63,879 nucleotides of DNA from Bacteroidales bacterium. Its GTDB lineage: Bacteria; Bacteroidota; Bacteroidia; Bacteroidales; UBA932. Positions 32,038 to 40,692 of this stretch are shown piece by piece. The notes beneath the pieces are model-generated. The model worked only from the letters and a program-made list of their open reading frames with translations. It did no database searches and had not been told where the DNA came from. The position numbers and the translations under genes are program-made. Numbering within the stretch: the stretch's first letter is position 1; each line of letters opens with the position of its first letter. The stretch spans positions 1 to 63,879 of the forward strand of contig JAFZGK010000052.1 in the NCBI GenBank assembly GCA_017555445.1, written 5' to 3'.

Positions 32038-33024
32038 ATGGAATTTTTGACTAACGACAAGCTCGTGATCGTAGGTGCCGGTGGCGCTATCGGATCAAAC
32101 ATGGCTCAGACAGCTCTCATGCTCGGCCTCACTCCAAACATCTGCCTTTATGATATCTATGGCCCAGGTGTGAATGGTGTTGCAGAGGAACTTTATCACT
32201 GCGCATTCGAGGGTGCTAACATCACATGGACAACTGATCCTGAGGTTGCTTTCACAGGTGCAAAGTATATCATCTCTTCAGGTGGAGCTCCACGTAAGGA
32301 GGGTATGACCCGTGAGGACCTTCTCAAGGGTAACTGCCAGATCGCAGCTGAATTCGGAGATAACATCAGAAAGTATTGCCCAGATGTAAATCACGTGGTT
32401 GTTATCTTCAACCCAGCTGACGTAACAGCTCTTACAGCTCTCATCCGTTCAGGTCTCAAGCCAAGCCAGCTTACTTCACTTGCAGCTCTCGACTCTACAC
32501 GTCTCCAGTCAGCAATCGCTAAGGAGCTCGGCGTACCACAGTACAAGGTTGAGAACGCTCGTACTTATGGTGGTCACGGTGAGGCAATGGCTGTATTTGC
32601 ATCAAAGATCACTGTTGACGGCAAGCCACTCGCAGAGTACAACATTCCTGAGGACAAGTGGGCAGAGATCAAGCACGCTACTATCCAGGGTGGTTCAAAC
32701 ATCATCAAGCTTCGTGGCCGTTCTTCATTCCAGAGCCCTTCTTACCAGTCAGTTCTCATGATCCAGGCAGCTATGGGTGGTCCTGAGTTCCACTGGCCAG
32801 CAGGATGCTATGTGAACACTGAGAAGTATCAGAACGTTCTCATGGCTATGCCTACTACAATCGACGCAACAGGCGTACACTTCGGTGAGGTAGAGGGAAC
32901 ACCAGAGGAGATTGCAGCTCTCGATGCATCTTACGCACACCTCCAGGTTATGCGTGATGAGATCATCTCTCTCGGCATCATCCCACCAGTATCAGAGTGG
33001 AAGGAGATCAACCCTAACCTTTAA
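32038..33024 (+). CDS. mdh: Malate dehydrogenase
   Basis: NAD-dependent oxidation of malate to oxaloacetate, or the reverse in the reductive branch to succinate used by many Bacteroidales. The 328 residues include the nucleotide-binding VIVGAGGAIGSNMAQTAL, the active-site loop SSGGAPRKEGMTREDLLKGN, AALDSTRLQSAIAKELGV and the catalytic His in TYGGHGEAM. Codon use is strongly biased like the ribosomal genes, implying high expression. It stands as a single gene with a strong terminator after it. Confidence 0.93.
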   Translation: MEFLTNDKLVIVGAGGAIGSNMAQTALMLGLTPNICLYDIYGPGVNGVAEELYHCAFEGANITWTTDPEVAFTGAKYIISSGGAPRKEGMTREDLLKGNCQIAAEFGDNIRKYCPDVNHVVVIFNPADVTALTALIRSGLKPSQLTSLAALDSTRLQSAIAKELGVPQYKVENARTYGGHGEAMAVFASKITVDGKPLAEYNIPEDKWAEIKHATIQGGSNIIKLRGRSSFQSPSYQSVLMIQAAMGGPEFHWPAGCYVNTEKYQNVLMAMPTTIDATGVHFGEVEGTPEEIAALDASYAHLQVMRDEIISLGIIPPVSEWKEINPNL

Positions 33025-33085
33025 TAAATGCTGTCAAACAAGCTTACAGCTAAAGTTTGACCGTTAAAAAAGGTTGAAATACACA

Positions 33086-33129
33086 AAAAGTGCAAAATTT
33101 CTTAAAAAAGTTTTGCACTTTTATTTTTT
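33086..33129 (+). terminator. Terminator of mdh
   Basis: Perfect 12-bp stem AAAAGTGCAAAA with TTTTGCACTTTT, then ATTTTTT. Its 3' arm contains the TTTG -33 box of the tRNA-Pro promoter, so the two signals overlap. Confidence 0.88.
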
Positions 33130-33142
33130 GTGTATATCTTTG
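33112..33142 (+). promoter_or_regulatory. Promoter of tRNA-Pro
   Basis: TTTG at 33112-33115, a 19-base spacer and TATCTTTG at 33135-33142, a full match to the phylum's promoter pattern. The tRNA begins 23 bases after the -7 box. Confidence 0.8.
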
Positions 33143-33164
33143 CAGTCCCAAATGAAAAAATAAT

Positions 33165-33238
33165 CGGGGTGTGGCGCAGTTGGCTAGCGCATCTGGTTTG
33201 GGACCAGAGGGTCCTGTGTTCGAGTCACAGTACCCCGA
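33165..33238 (+). tRNA. tRNA-Pro (anticodon TGG)
   Basis: Seven-base acceptor stem CGGGGTG with TACCCCG (one G-T pair), D-arm with GGCGCAGTTGGCTAGCGC, anticodon stem CTGGT/ACCAG region with loop TTTGGGA giving anticodon TGG, and T-arm CTGTG-TTCGAGT-CACAG. The discriminator is A; the CCA end is not encoded. It reads proline CCN codons. Confidence 0.95.
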
Positions 33239-33242
33239 CAAG

Positions 33243-33272
33243 AAAAGGCTGATCTTCGGATCGGCCTTTTTT
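33243..33272 (+). terminator. Terminator after tRNA-Pro
   Basis: AAAAGGCTGATC and GATCGGCCTTTTTT close a TTCG tetraloop, with a run of T. It starts five bases after the tRNA. Confidence 0.92.
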
Positions 33273-33309
33273 GTTTACTGCAACTTGCCATAGTAAAGGC
33301 AAAGTTGAC

Positions 33310-33317
33310 TATATTTG
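33310..33317 (+). promoter_or_regulatory. -7 box for the LolD-type gene
   Basis: TATATTTG; a TTG at 33285-33287 stands 22 bases upstream. The ATG at 33333 is only 15 bases after the box, so an upstream TTG start within the box is not credible. Confidence 0.6.
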
Positions 33318-33332
33318 CAGAAAACAGGTAAG

Positions 33333-33989
33333 ATGATACAGGCAAAAGACATAAGAAAATCTTTCGGACAGCTGGAAGTTCTGAAAGGACTGGAGTTCGA
33401 GGTAAGGAAATCAGAAGTTGTCTCAATCATGGGAGCTTCCGGAGCAGGTAAATCCACTCTGCTTCAGATTCTCGGAACCCTTTCTACTCCGGATGGTGGA
33501 TCTCTTGTCATTGACGGAACTGATGTTCTTGCCCTGGACAGCAAGGGACTTGCAGAATTCAGAAACCGCCGTCTTGGTTTTGTCTTTCAGTTCCATCATC
33601 TCCTTCCGGAGTTTACAGCTCTTGAAAATGTCATGATCCCTGCATTCATCGCAGGTCGTTCTCGTTCTGATGCGGAAACTGCGGCAAAAGAACTTCTTGC
33701 TGATCTTGGCCTTTCAGAGAGACTTACTCACAAGCCTTCGGAACTTTCCGGAGGAGAACAGCAGAGAGTGGCAATCGCACGTGCTCTGATCAACAGACCA
33801 GCGGTGCTCTTTGCTGATGAGCCTTCAGGCAACCTTGACACCAGGACAAAGGAAGAACTACATAATCTTTTCTTTTCGCTCAGGGACAAATATGGCCAGA
33901 CCATAGTGATTGTTACTCATGATCCGGAGCTTGCTGCCATGTGCGACAGATCCTTCTTCATGAAAGATGGTGTATTTGTCAACGAATAA
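33333..33989 (+). CDS. lolD: LolD/MacB-type ABC transporter ATP-binding protein
   Basis: A 218-residue ABC ATPase of the lipoprotein-releasing type: Walker [13 protein letters not shown]-loop [17 protein letters not shown], signature [16 protein letters not shown] and Walker [14 protein letters not shown]. The start is ATG 33333. LolD pairs with permeases LolC/E to move lipoproteins to the outer membrane. No permease gene is adjacent, so the partner is elsewhere. It is 5 bases from the methyltransferase gene that follows. Confidence 0.85.
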   Translation: MIQAKDIRKSFGQLEVLKGLEFEVRKSEVVSIMGASGAGKSTLLQILGTLSTPDGGSLVIDGTDVLALDSKGLAEFRNRRLGFVFQFHHLLPEFTALENVMIPAFIAGRSRSDAETAAKELLADLGLSERLTHKPSELSGGEQQRVAIARALINRPAVLFADEPSGNLDTRTKEELHNLFFSLRDKYGQTIVIVTHDPELAAMCDRSFFMKDGVFVNE

Positions 33990-33994
33990 TCTCG

Positions 33995-34726
33995 ATGAGC
34001 ACATTCCGTTTCAAGAAATTTGAGGTTGTCAATGAACGCAGCGCCATGAAGGTGAATACTGATGGCGTTCTCCTTGGTGCATCAATGACAATCAAAGCAT
34101 CAGACCGGTGTTTTCTTGATGTGGGCACAGGAACCGGAACAATAGCTCTTATGGCTGCTCAGAGATGTGCAGAGATTGCCGGATCTTCCCATGAGTCAAG
34201 GATCATTGCAATAGATATAGATCAGATATCAGTAGAAGAAGCTTCGGCCAACTTCAGAAATTCCCCATGGGGAAGTGTGCTTGAAGCAAAGCATATTTCT
34301 CTGGCCGAATTTGATACTGTATCGTCGACCTTTGATCTGATCTTTTCCAATCCTCCTTATTTTGATGAGTCGCTTCTGGCTCCGGATCAGCGAAGAAGCA
34401 ATGCACGTCATACGTCAACAGGACTTTCATATAGAGAACTTCTGGATTTTGCTGCAAGGCATCTGTCTGATGAGGGCAGGATATCAATAGTACTGCCTGC
34501 TGATACGGAAGCCTCATTGACAAGGCATGCACGAATGAACGGACTTCATCTTTTCAGAATAGTCAGAGTACGTACGGTGCCGCGAAAGAATCCGTCCAGA
34601 ATAATTGCAGAATTCTCCCGTTTCAGATGTGAAGCACCAGTGGACAAGATTCTTACAATACAAAATGAGGGAAAGTATTCCGAAGAATATCTTTCCCTAA
34701 CACATGATTTCTATCTATTCGCCTAG
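33995..34726 (+). CDS. trmN6: tRNA1(Val) A37 N6-methyltransferase, TrmN6/YfiC type
   Basis: A 243-residue SAM-dependent methyltransferase. It starts MSTFRFKKFEVVNERSAMKV at the ATG after the lolD stop. SAM-binding motif I is DVGTGTGTIALM. The catalytic NPPY is in DLIFSNPPYFDESL, and the family motif ARHTSTGLSYRELLDF follows. In E. coli the homolog makes m6A37 in tRNA1(Val); here the target is inferred from the family. Confidence 0.86.
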   Translation: MSTFRFKKFEVVNERSAMKVNTDGVLLGASMTIKASDRCFLDVGTGTGTIALMAAQRCAEIAGSSHESRIIAIDIDQISVEEASANFRNSPWGSVLEAKHISLAEFDTVSSTFDLIFSNPPYFDESLLAPDQRRSNARHTSTGLSYRELLDFAARHLSDEGRISIVLPADTEASLTRHARMNGLHLFRIVRVRTVPRKNPSRIIAEFSRFRCEAPVDKILTIQNEGKYSEEYLSLTHDFYLFA

Positions 34727-34736
34727 CGACGTATTA

Positions 34737-35216
34737 TTATCTTCTCGGTGCGCCTTCAGGAAATCTCAGACGGCGTATATACTGCCTTCTGAACTCCTCT
34801 TCGCTTACATACAATTTGGCAACTTTTGCTACAGGAAGCACCTTCCTATATCTTTCGTCTGCCTTTGTATCAATTTCTCCCTGCTTGTCCAGAGCATCGA
34901 TATACTTGTCAAGAAGACTTGAGATCTCTTTCTCAGACTTCTTTTCCTTTATCGCCTTTTCAAGTTCGATATAGGTCATGAATACTGCTGCATTCGCCTC
35001 ATCTCTTTCCTTTTCCACCTGATTATATACAGGCCAGAACTTCTGTGCTTCTGCAGGAGTAAGATCGAGCTCTACGGTGAAATATGCCACCTTCTCGCTC
35101 ATCATCTTCTTTTTCCAGTCTTCGCCAGGACCTTTCGCAGGCTGAGCGTAAGCCGCTGCTGCTGATGCAAGAGCAACGACTGCTATGATAAGTGTTGATA
35201 AGAATTTTGTCTTCAT
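34737..35216 (-). CDS. Periplasmic Spy/CpxP-like helical protein
   Basis: A 159-residue exported protein with the signal peptide MKTKFLSTLIIAVVALASAA and a mature part rich in charged helices. It has the LTPAEAQKFWPVYNQ motif, resembling the LTxxQ motif of the CpxP/Spy group. Those proteins bind misfolded or metal-stressed clients in the periplasm. It is the last gene of a sigma/anti-sigma/Spy-like operon, so it may be a stress sensor or effector; that is inference. Confidence 0.7.
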   Translation of the reverse strand: MKTKFLSTLIIAVVALASAAAAYAQPAKGPGEDWKKKMMSEKVAYFTVELDLTPAEAQKFWPVYNQVEKERDEANAAVFMTYIELEKAIKEKKSEKEISSLLDKYIDALDKQGEIDTKADERYRKVLPVAKVAKLYVSEEEFRRQYIRRLRFPEGAPRR

Positions 35217-35222
35217 TTCCGG

Positions 35223-35633
35223 TTATCTTGAAAATTCAATTACTTCTGCTGTTACACCTGAGTAGATCAGATACTCAATGATATCCTCATCCTCAATAAC
35301 ACTCTCTTCAGGCTCGATCTTTATGGTCTCCACAGCATATGGGTCTGTGACAGGAATCATATTGGAGTAGAAATAGAACTCGTCTACATCCATCTGATCT
35401 GCAGGTGTTGTTCTTTCGAGGAGGAACGTGCCTGCTGTCACAAGGAATGTGAACACGGCTGCGATAGCCGCGTAAGGGGCAAGTCGTGCGATGAAAGGTC
35501 TCTGCCTTTCCTCACGCTCTCTCGCAATAGCTGCCGCATCAGCCTTCATACGGTCAAAATAACCTTCTGGAATGCTGTATGGCAGATTCTTAAGCTCGGG
35601 AGCTGACTTTAATATGTCCTTTTCGGTTTTCAT
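35223..35633 (-). CDS. Putative anti-sigma membrane protein
   Basis: A 136-residue protein. The start is set at the Met of MKTEKDILKSAPELKNLPYS; upstream in-frame Met codons fall beside the sigma stop. The cytoplasmic part (1-60) has the motif YSIPEGYFDRM, common near anti-sigma domains in this phylum. One membrane helix follows (LAPYAAIAAVFTFLVTAGTF) and an acidic periplasmic tail. It is placed between an ECF sigma gene and a Spy-like gene, which supports an anti-sigma role; this is inferred. Confidence 0.7.
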   Translation of the reverse strand: MKTEKDILKSAPELKNLPYSIPEGYFDRMKADAAAIAREREERQRPFIARLAPYAAIAAVFTFLVTAGTFLLERTTPADQMDVDEFYFYSNMIPVTDPYAVETIKIEPEESVIEDEDIIEYLIYSGVTAEVIEFSR

Positions 35634-35656
35634 AGCGATCATTAGACACATAAAAA

Positions 35657-36211
35657 TTAAAAAAGTTTATTCAATTCTTCCTTTATCTTATTGTAAGCGT
35701 GATGATAAGAGGCTTTAAGAGCTCCGACGGATGTATCCGTTATCTCGGAAATCTCCTCATATTTGAGTTCGTCGAAGTATCTCATGTTGAATACGACTCT
35801 CTGTTTTTCCGGCAGTTTCTGTATGGCCTTGTAAAGTTCCCTCTGCAGTTCGTTGCCGTTGAAGTACGGGTCGTCGTCAATCTTCTTTCTGAGTATTTCC
35901 ATCGAAGAATCAAGTGACACCATGGCTTTGAATTTCTGCTTGCGCAGATGATTGAGGACTTCATTTGTCGCTATCCTCCATAGCCATGTGAAAATCTGCG
36001 AATCTCCTCTGAATGTGGGGAGGGCGGTCCATATCTTGATATATATGTCCTGAAGGAGATCGTTTGTGTCTTCGTGACTGCAAAGGAATCTGCGCACATG
36101 CCAGTAGAGCCTTTCGGAATAAGTGTCAACTATCCCCGTAAAGGCTTCCTCTGTCCTGCCGCTCTGGTATAATCTTATGATTTCACTTTCAGTCATCGGA
36201 TAATAAGACAC
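35657..36211 (-). CDS. ECF-family RNA polymerase sigma factor
   Basis: A 184-residue ECF sigma. Region 2 is in DTNDLLQDIYIKIWTALPTF and FTWLWRIATNEVLNHLR, and region 4 in QRVVFNMRYFDELKYEEISE and VGALKASYHHAYNKIKEEL. It heads a minus-strand operon with the putative anti-sigma and Spy-like genes and is divergent from lepA. It is the second ECF locus in the window. Confidence 0.93.
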   Translation of the reverse strand: MSYYPMTESEIIRLYQSGRTEEAFTGIVDTYSERLYWHVRRFLCSHEDTNDLLQDIYIKIWTALPTFRGDSQIFTWLWRIATNEVLNHLRKQKFKAMVSLDSSMEILRKKIDDDPYFNGNELQRELYKAIQKLPEKQRVVFNMRYFDELKYEEISEITDTSVGALKASYHHAYNKIKEELNKLF

Positions 36212-36262
36212 AATTAAGCTCTTTTGGATTAAACAAATTTAGTGTAAAATTTCATATTTTCG

Positions 36263-36270
36263 TATCTTTG
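36263..36270 (+). promoter_or_regulatory. -7 box for lepA
   Basis: TATCTTTG, 22 bases before the lepA ATG. No TTTG lies at the expected -33 spacing. Confidence 0.5.
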
Positions 36271-36292
36271 CCCGATTGATTATATTTTTGAG

Positions 36293-38080
36293 ATGAAAAA
36301 GACGAGAAACTTCTGCATTATTGCACATATCGACCACGGAAAGAGTACACTGGCTGACAGAATGCTCGAGGTGACAAACACCTTGAATGCACGAGATATG
36401 GAAAATCAGGTCCTTGATTCGATGGATCTGGAGAAGGAGAAGGGAATTACTATCAAGAGCCATGCGATCCAGATGGATTATATGTATAAGGGAGAGAAAT
36501 ATGTTCTTAACCTTATCGACACTCCGGGTCACGTCGACTTCTCATATGAGGTATCACGCGCTATCGCGTCATGCGAGGGTGCCCTCCTAGTTGTAGATGC
36601 TACACAGGGTATCCAGGCCCAGACAATTTCCAATCTGTATCTTGCTATCGAACATGATCTCGAAATCATACCGGTCCTCAACAAGATCGATGTTGATTCA
36701 GCGATGGTTGATGTTGTGACAGACCAGGTGGTGGATCTTCTTGGATGCAAGCCGGAGGAGGTTCTCCTTGCTTCCGGAAAGACCGGACAGGGTGTGCCTG
36801 AGGTTCTCGATGCGATCGTAGAAAGGATTCCGGCTCCTTCTGGAGATCCGGATGCGCCTCTTCAGGCTCTCATTTTTGACTCTGTGTTCAACTCATTCAG
36901 AGGAATCATAGCATATTTCAAGGTTCTCAACGGAAGCATCAAGCCAGGTGACAAGGTGAAGTTTGTAAGCACCGGCAAAGAGTATACAGCAGATGAGATC
37001 GGTGTGCTCAAGATGAAGATGCACCCGCGTCAGGAGATTCCGTGTGGAAGTGTAGGCTACATCATCTCTGGAATCAAGTCTGCAGTCGAAGTGAAGGTGG
37101 GTGATACCATCACTCATGTTTCAAGACCGTGTGACCAGGCTATCGAGGGTTTCGAGGAAGTCAAGCCGATGGTGTTTGCCGGTATGTATCCGGTAGAGAC
37201 AGACCAGTATGAGGAACTTCGTGCTTCACTTGAGAAATTCCAGCTCAATGACGCATCCCTTGTTTTCGAGCCAGAGTCCTCATTGGCTCTCGGATTCGGA
37301 TTCCGTTGCGGATTCCTTGGACTCCTTCATCTTGAGATTGTTCAGGAACGTCTCTTCCGTGAGTTCAATATGGATGTTATTACAACAGTTCCGAACGTTT
37401 CTTATAAGGTGTATACAACTCAGGGAGAGTGTCTTGATGTGCATAATCCTTCAGGACTTCCACCTGCAACCCTTATCGACAGAATCGAGGAACCATATAT
37501 CAGGGCACAGGTGATTTCACGTTCTGACTACTATGGCCCGATTATGAAGCTCTGTCTTGAGAAGAGAGGAGTTCTCATCAATCAGCATTATCTTACCGCG
37601 GACCGTCTCGAGCTTACATATGAAATGCCTCTTTCTGAAATCGTGTTCGATTTCTATGACAAGCTGAAGTCTATCTCGAAAGGATATGCATCATTTGACT
37701 ATCATGTGATAGGTTTCAAGGACGCTAAGCTTGTAAAGCTTGATATCCTCCTCAATGGTGATCCTGCGGATGCGCTTTCGTCATTGATTCATGCAGACCA
37801 TGCATATGATTTCGGCCGCAAGATGTGCGAGAAGCTCAAGGAACTTATCCCGCGTCAGCAGTTCGACATCGCTATCCAGGCTGCTGTCGGTGCGAAGATC
37901 ATTGCGCGTGAGACTGTAAAGGCGGTGCGTAAGGATGTGACCGCAAAGTGTTATGGTGGTGACATCACTCGTAAGAGAAAGCTTCTCGAGAAGCAGAAGC
38001 AGGGTAAGAAGCGTATGCGTCAGATCGGAACAGTAGAGGTTCCGCAGAGCGCATTCATGGCTGTCCTGAAACTGGATTAA
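36293..38080 (+). CDS. lepA: Elongation factor 4 (LepA)
   Basis: Translational GTPase, 595 residues, that acts on stalled or misassembled ribosomes. G1 is [18 protein letters not shown]2/G3 are visible as [12 protein letters not shown] and [16 protein letters not shown], and G4 is [10 protein letters not shown]. The C-terminus has the family-specific [20 protein letters not shown]. It is a single gene, closed by a strong terminator. Confidence 0.97.
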   Translation: MKKTRNFCIIAHIDHGKSTLADRMLEVTNTLNARDMENQVLDSMDLEKEKGITIKSHAIQMDYMYKGEKYVLNLIDTPGHVDFSYEVSRAIASCEGALLVVDATQGIQAQTISNLYLAIEHDLEIIPVLNKIDVDSAMVDVVTDQVVDLLGCKPEEVLLASGKTGQGVPEVLDAIVERIPAPSGDPDAPLQALIFDSVFNSFRGIIAYFKVLNGSIKPGDKVKFVSTGKEYTADEIGVLKMKMHPRQEIPCGSVGYIISGIKSAVEVKVGDTITHVSRPCDQAIEGFEEVKPMVFAGMYPVETDQYEELRASLEKFQLNDASLVFEPESSLALGFGFRCGFLGLLHLEIVQERLFREFNMDVITTVPNVSYKVYTTQGECLDVHNPSGLPPATLIDRIEEPYIRAQVISRSDYYGPIMKLCLEKRGVLINQHYLTADRLELTYEMPLSEIVFDFYDKLKSISKGYASFDYHVIGFKDAKLVKLDILLNGDPADALSSLIHADHAYDFGRKMCEKLKELIPRQQFDIAIQAAVGAKIIARETVKAVRKDVTAKCYGGDITRKRKLLEKQKQGKKRMRQIGTVEVPQSAFMAVLKLD

Positions 38081-38098
38081 TCATGCCTGTCATTATAT

Positions 38099-38131
38099 AA
38101 AAAATGGACGCCGTCACGGCGTCCATTTTTT
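38099..38131 (+). terminator. Terminator of lepA
   Basis: AAAATGGACGCCG and CGGCGTCCATTTT with a TCA loop, followed by a T run. The symmetrical A/T flanks allow termination in both directions. Confidence 0.92.
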
Positions 38132-38133
38132 AT

Positions 38134-38338
38134 GCCTCATATAGAGGCGTCTCTCTGTCGAATCCCGAAAAGGAATTGCACACATTTATAAGAAGTCTGG
38201 GACTCGCAGATAGAGACGAATAAGATTCTTAACCGAAGGCAAATTTCGGCCTTTCAAATTTTCCTATAGTTGTAGGTTTTGTTGTTTTTGCTGTTGTTTT
38301 TGCTGTTGCGTGTTGTTTTTATATGTGATAAAAACAAC
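38134..38338. other. Non-coding stretch with inverted repeats and a 12-base tandem repeat
   Basis: Between lepA and yidD about 270 bases hold no gene. CGTCTCTCTG (38148-38157) pairs with CAGATAGAGACG (38207-38218), enclosing a smaller AGTC-TGG-GACT hairpin; GCCTC/GAGGC (38134-38148) stands beside it. Further on, TGTTGTTTTTGC is repeated in tandem (38280-38303 and partly after), and GTTGTTTTT/AAAAACAAC (38312-38338) forms an A/T-rich stem. No promoter or ORF of interest is seen. Confidence 0.4.
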
Positions 38339-38350
38339 TTTGGCCTACTT

Positions 38351-38602
38351 CTATGGCACGGGATCGTATCCGTGCCCGCCCCAAGGGTGACAGCGGAGAA
38401 GGCGTCTGACTGTGAGATACAGCCCTTTGAACGGCCCATGCTTGCGGAATGCTTCCAATGCATACTGAGAGCATGTCGGGGTGAATCTGCATGTCGGAGG
38501 TTTGAGCGGAGAGATGCAGACCTGATAGAATCTTATCAGGATTATGAAAGGGAATATTGCCGTCTTCTTGAGGATTTTCAAGAATTTATTCCTGCTTTCC
38601 AT
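38351..38602 (-). CDS. yidD: Membrane protein insertion efficiency factor YidD
   Basis: An 83-residue protein with the YidD signature: [20 protein letters not shown], then [17 protein letters not shown] and the end [14 protein letters not shown]. The family assists insertion of membrane proteins near YidC. The N-terminal 17 bases overlap the end of rnpA, and it closes a five-gene minus-strand operon. Confidence 0.95.
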   Translation of the reverse strand: MESRNKFLKILKKTAIFPFIILIRFYQVCISPLKPPTCRFTPTCSQYALEAFRKHGPFKGLYLTVRRLLRCHPWGGHGYDPVP

Positions 38603-38996
38603 TTTCTGCCGCCTTGTTGATTTTTTCGATTATCTGTCCTACAGCAGTATAGATCTGTTCGTAAGAGAGTATCTCTTTTGTAGGATAGATGAAAAGGATG
38701 TCTGTGCTGCTGCTGTTGAGGCTCGCCTTCTGTTTTCTCCAGCTTTCTCTGATCCTTCTCTTGAGCAGATTGCGTTTAACAGCACGTTTGAACATCTTCT
38801 TGGGCACAGATACCATTATTCTGTTGTAGTCGCAACCGTTTTCATTGAGGTAGACACAGCGCAAGCCTGTCACGTTTCCATGACGACCCTCGGCAAGTAG
38901 CTTCCCGATGCCGGTCTTGCCGCACAATCTTTCTTTTTTAGGAAGAGTATTAGGGACTGGCCCGTTCACTTTAGTTCTTTGAAAGGTAAATTTCAA
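38586..38996 (-). CDS. rnpA: Ribonuclease P protein component
   Basis: Protein subunit of the tRNA 5'-end processing enzyme, 136 residues. The core starts [17 protein letters not shown] and holds the family helix [18 protein letters not shown]. The ATG at 38996 lies inside the end of hemD. A GTG at 38969, two bases past the hemD stop, is an alternative start. It pairs with yidD downstream as in many bacteria, but here it belongs to a hemD operon and not to one with rpmH. Confidence 0.93.
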   Translation of the reverse strand: MKFTFQRTKVNGPVPNTLPKKERLCGKTGIGKLLAEGRHGNVTGLRCVYLNENGCDYNRIMVSVPKKMFKRAVKRNLLKRRIRESWRKQKASLNSSSTDILFIYPTKEILSYEQIYTAVGQIIEKINKAAENGKQE

Positions 38997-39711
38997 GTGC
39001 CTTTGCCACGGATGGGATATCTGGAGTAGGGGCTGAGATCTCTATGCTGAGACCTGCTTCTTCCATGGCTGAAACCACTGTCTTTCCGTATGATATGAAC
39101 TTGATTTCGCCCTGTACGAAATCAGGGTAGTTCTCATAGAGGGATTTCACGTCAGCAGGATTGAAGAGCACCATGAGGTCGTATGACTTGATATCGATAT
39201 CCTTGATGTTCTGAGCTACAGGCTTTACGAACACAGCGGTTGCGAAATCGAACTTCTGGGTCTCGAATGTCTTGGTCACTGCGTCCTTTGTGCTTGATTC
39301 AGCAGTGGCGATAAGGAACTTTTCACCCTTATGCTTAGGACCGATCAGACCGATCACTGAGCTTGGTGTGCCGTCTCCGAAGAAGATCTTTCTCTTTCTG
39401 TATACGATATGCTTCTGGAGGTAGTTTGCAACGGCTTCAGTTGTACAGAAGTACTTCATGGTCTCAGGAACCTTCACGCGAAGTTCTTCACAGAGCTGGA
39501 AGAATGCGTCTATGGTCGTACGGGCAGAGAAAACGATGGCAGTATAGTCCAAAATGTTGATTCTCTGTGCGCGGAACTCTCTTGAAGTCAGGGGCTCCAT
39601 CTTGAAAAGCTGGTGGAAGTCGAATGTAGTTCCGAACTTTTCTTCAATTGTTGCGTATGGGGATCCAGCCTTTGGCTGCTGCTGTGAAATAAGTATTTTC
39701 TTACCGCTCAT
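38971..39711 (-). CDS. hemD: Uroporphyrinogen-III synthase
   Basis: About 246 residues starting MSGKKILISQQQPKAGSPYA. The enzyme cyclises hydroxymethylbilane with inversion of ring D in haem/corrinoid biosynthesis. Family features are YTAIVFSARTTIDAFFQLC, KYFCTTEAVANYLQKH and the C-terminal DIKSYDLMVLFNPADVKSLYE with SYGKTVVSAMEEAGL. HemD is poorly conserved, so this assignment rests on these motifs and the neighbouring DUF4271 gene, a common Bacteroidota pairing. Longer in-frame starts are rejected. Confidence 0.85.
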   Translation of the reverse strand: MSGKKILISQQQPKAGSPYATIEEKFGTTFDFHQLFKMEPLTSREFRAQRINILDYTAIVFSARTTIDAFFQLCEELRVKVPETMKYFCTTEAVANYLQKHIVYRKRKIFFGDGTPSSVIGLIGPKHKGEKFLIATAESSTKDAVTKTFETQKFDFATAVFVKPVAQNIKDIDIKSYDLMVLFNPADVKSLYENYPDFVQGEIKFISYGKTVVSAMEEAGLSIEISAPTPDIPSVAKALEIYLSKN

Positions 39712-39716
39712 TACTC

Positions 39717-40331
39717 CTAAAAAATGATTACCGACACTACTAAAATACCCGCAGGTACGATTTCGAGGGCGCAAAGGTACAAAAAAGCGGCGAATATCGA
39801 ATGAGAAGATTGAAAAATTTGAAATTTTCTCGTCAGATAGAGCATATAGATTGCTGCTGATATCCAAATGATTGTGAGTCTTATTGCGGAGAATTCAATG
39901 TTGAACAGACCCATGATCCATGACAGAGATAGTGTCAGGGTGGAAAGAATGATGAAGAAGGTTCTGTCGCTGTTGTCCGGAACCCTTGACTTCTTCTGTA
40001 TTCTGGCCGGAATGAACAGTACGGATGCGCAAAAGCGGAAAGCAAGGAACCCGGCAAAAATTGCAACTATGACTGCGAATCCAGCTTCCGGACCAAGGTT
40101 TCCAAGGAATCTGTATGGAAGGAGGTTGTATTTCTGTACAGCCATCAGCAATGGCAGGATCAGAACTGCTGCAGTAAGGTCCCTGTCTCTGCTTGTCTTG
40201 ACGATGGAATCTATCTTGATGCACGCTGAGCTGCGCAGGATACATGCATACACGCCCGGAAGGATTCCGACAATCCTCCTGAGCATGGCTATTATCAAAA
40301 TTACAGATATGAGGGAAATGGTTTCCAGCAT
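39717..40331 (-). CDS. DUF4271 membrane protein
   Basis: About 204 residues starting MLETISLISVILII. It is mostly hydrophobic, with six or so membrane helices (LTAAVLILPLLMAVQKYNLL, GFAVIVAIFAGFLAFRFCA, FFIILSTLTLSLSWIMGLF, IRLTIIWISAAIYMLYL). The pattern and its place immediately before hemD match DUF4271, a family of unknown function limited to Bacteroidota. It is next to yciH (1 base between stop and start). Confidence 0.8.
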   Translation of the reverse strand: MLETISLISVILIIAMLRRIVGILPGVYACILRSSACIKIDSIVKTSRDRDLTAAVLILPLLMAVQKYNLLPYRFLGNLGPEAGFAVIVAIFAGFLAFRFCASVLFIPARIQKKSRVPDNSDRTFFIILSTLTLSLSWIMGLFNIEFSAIRLTIIWISAAIYMLYLTRKFQIFQSSHSIFAAFLYLCALEIVPAGILVVSVIIF

Positions 40332-40332
40332 C

Positions 40333-40677
40333 TTAGTTTCCTCTTTTTGCTCTATATCCCATGTCTTTAAGCAGTGTAACCACTCTGTCGCGGAAATCAC
40401 CCTGGATGGCGATCTCTCCGTCTTTAGCTGAGCCTCCCACTCCGCATTTCACCTTGAGGGCGCGGCCGAGCTCTGCGAGATCGTCGGCCTTGCCGACAAA
40501 GCCGGTGACAAGGGTCACCTGCTTTCCGCCGCGCCCTTTCCTGTCGATGCTCACGATGAGATTCTGCCTTGAAGGCTCAAGAGTGTCCTGCTCAAGTTCC
40601 TCCTCTTCCTGATATGTGAAGTCAGGGTTTGTGGAGAATACCACACCCAATCTTTTTTTCCAGTCGTTGTCTGCCAT
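40333..40677 (-). CDS. yciH: SUI1/eIF1-like translation factor, YciH type
   Basis: A 114-residue protein with a SUI1 domain in the C-terminal two thirds: IVSIDRKGRGGKQVTLVTGF, LKVKCGVGGSAKDGEIAIQG and LLKDMGYRAKRGN. Such bacterial eIF1 homologs influence start selection. The acidic N-terminal extension (YQEEEELEQDTLEPS) is typical. It is the first gene of the minus-strand operon yciH-DUF4271-hemD-rnpA-yidD and has a -7 box 20 bases upstream. Confidence 0.92.
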   Translation of the reverse strand: MADNDWKKRLGVVFSTNPDFTYQEEEELEQDTLEPSRQNLIVSIDRKGRGGKQVTLVTGFVGKADDLAELGRALKVKCGVGGSAKDGEIAIQGDFRDRVVTLLKDMGYRAKRGN

Positions 40678-40692
40678 GGGGGTAAAATTTAT

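Noticed and set aside
38280..38303. CRISPR-like repeat
   Set aside because: The 12-base repeats are adjacent, with no spacers, and AT-rich; it is a simple tandem repeat.
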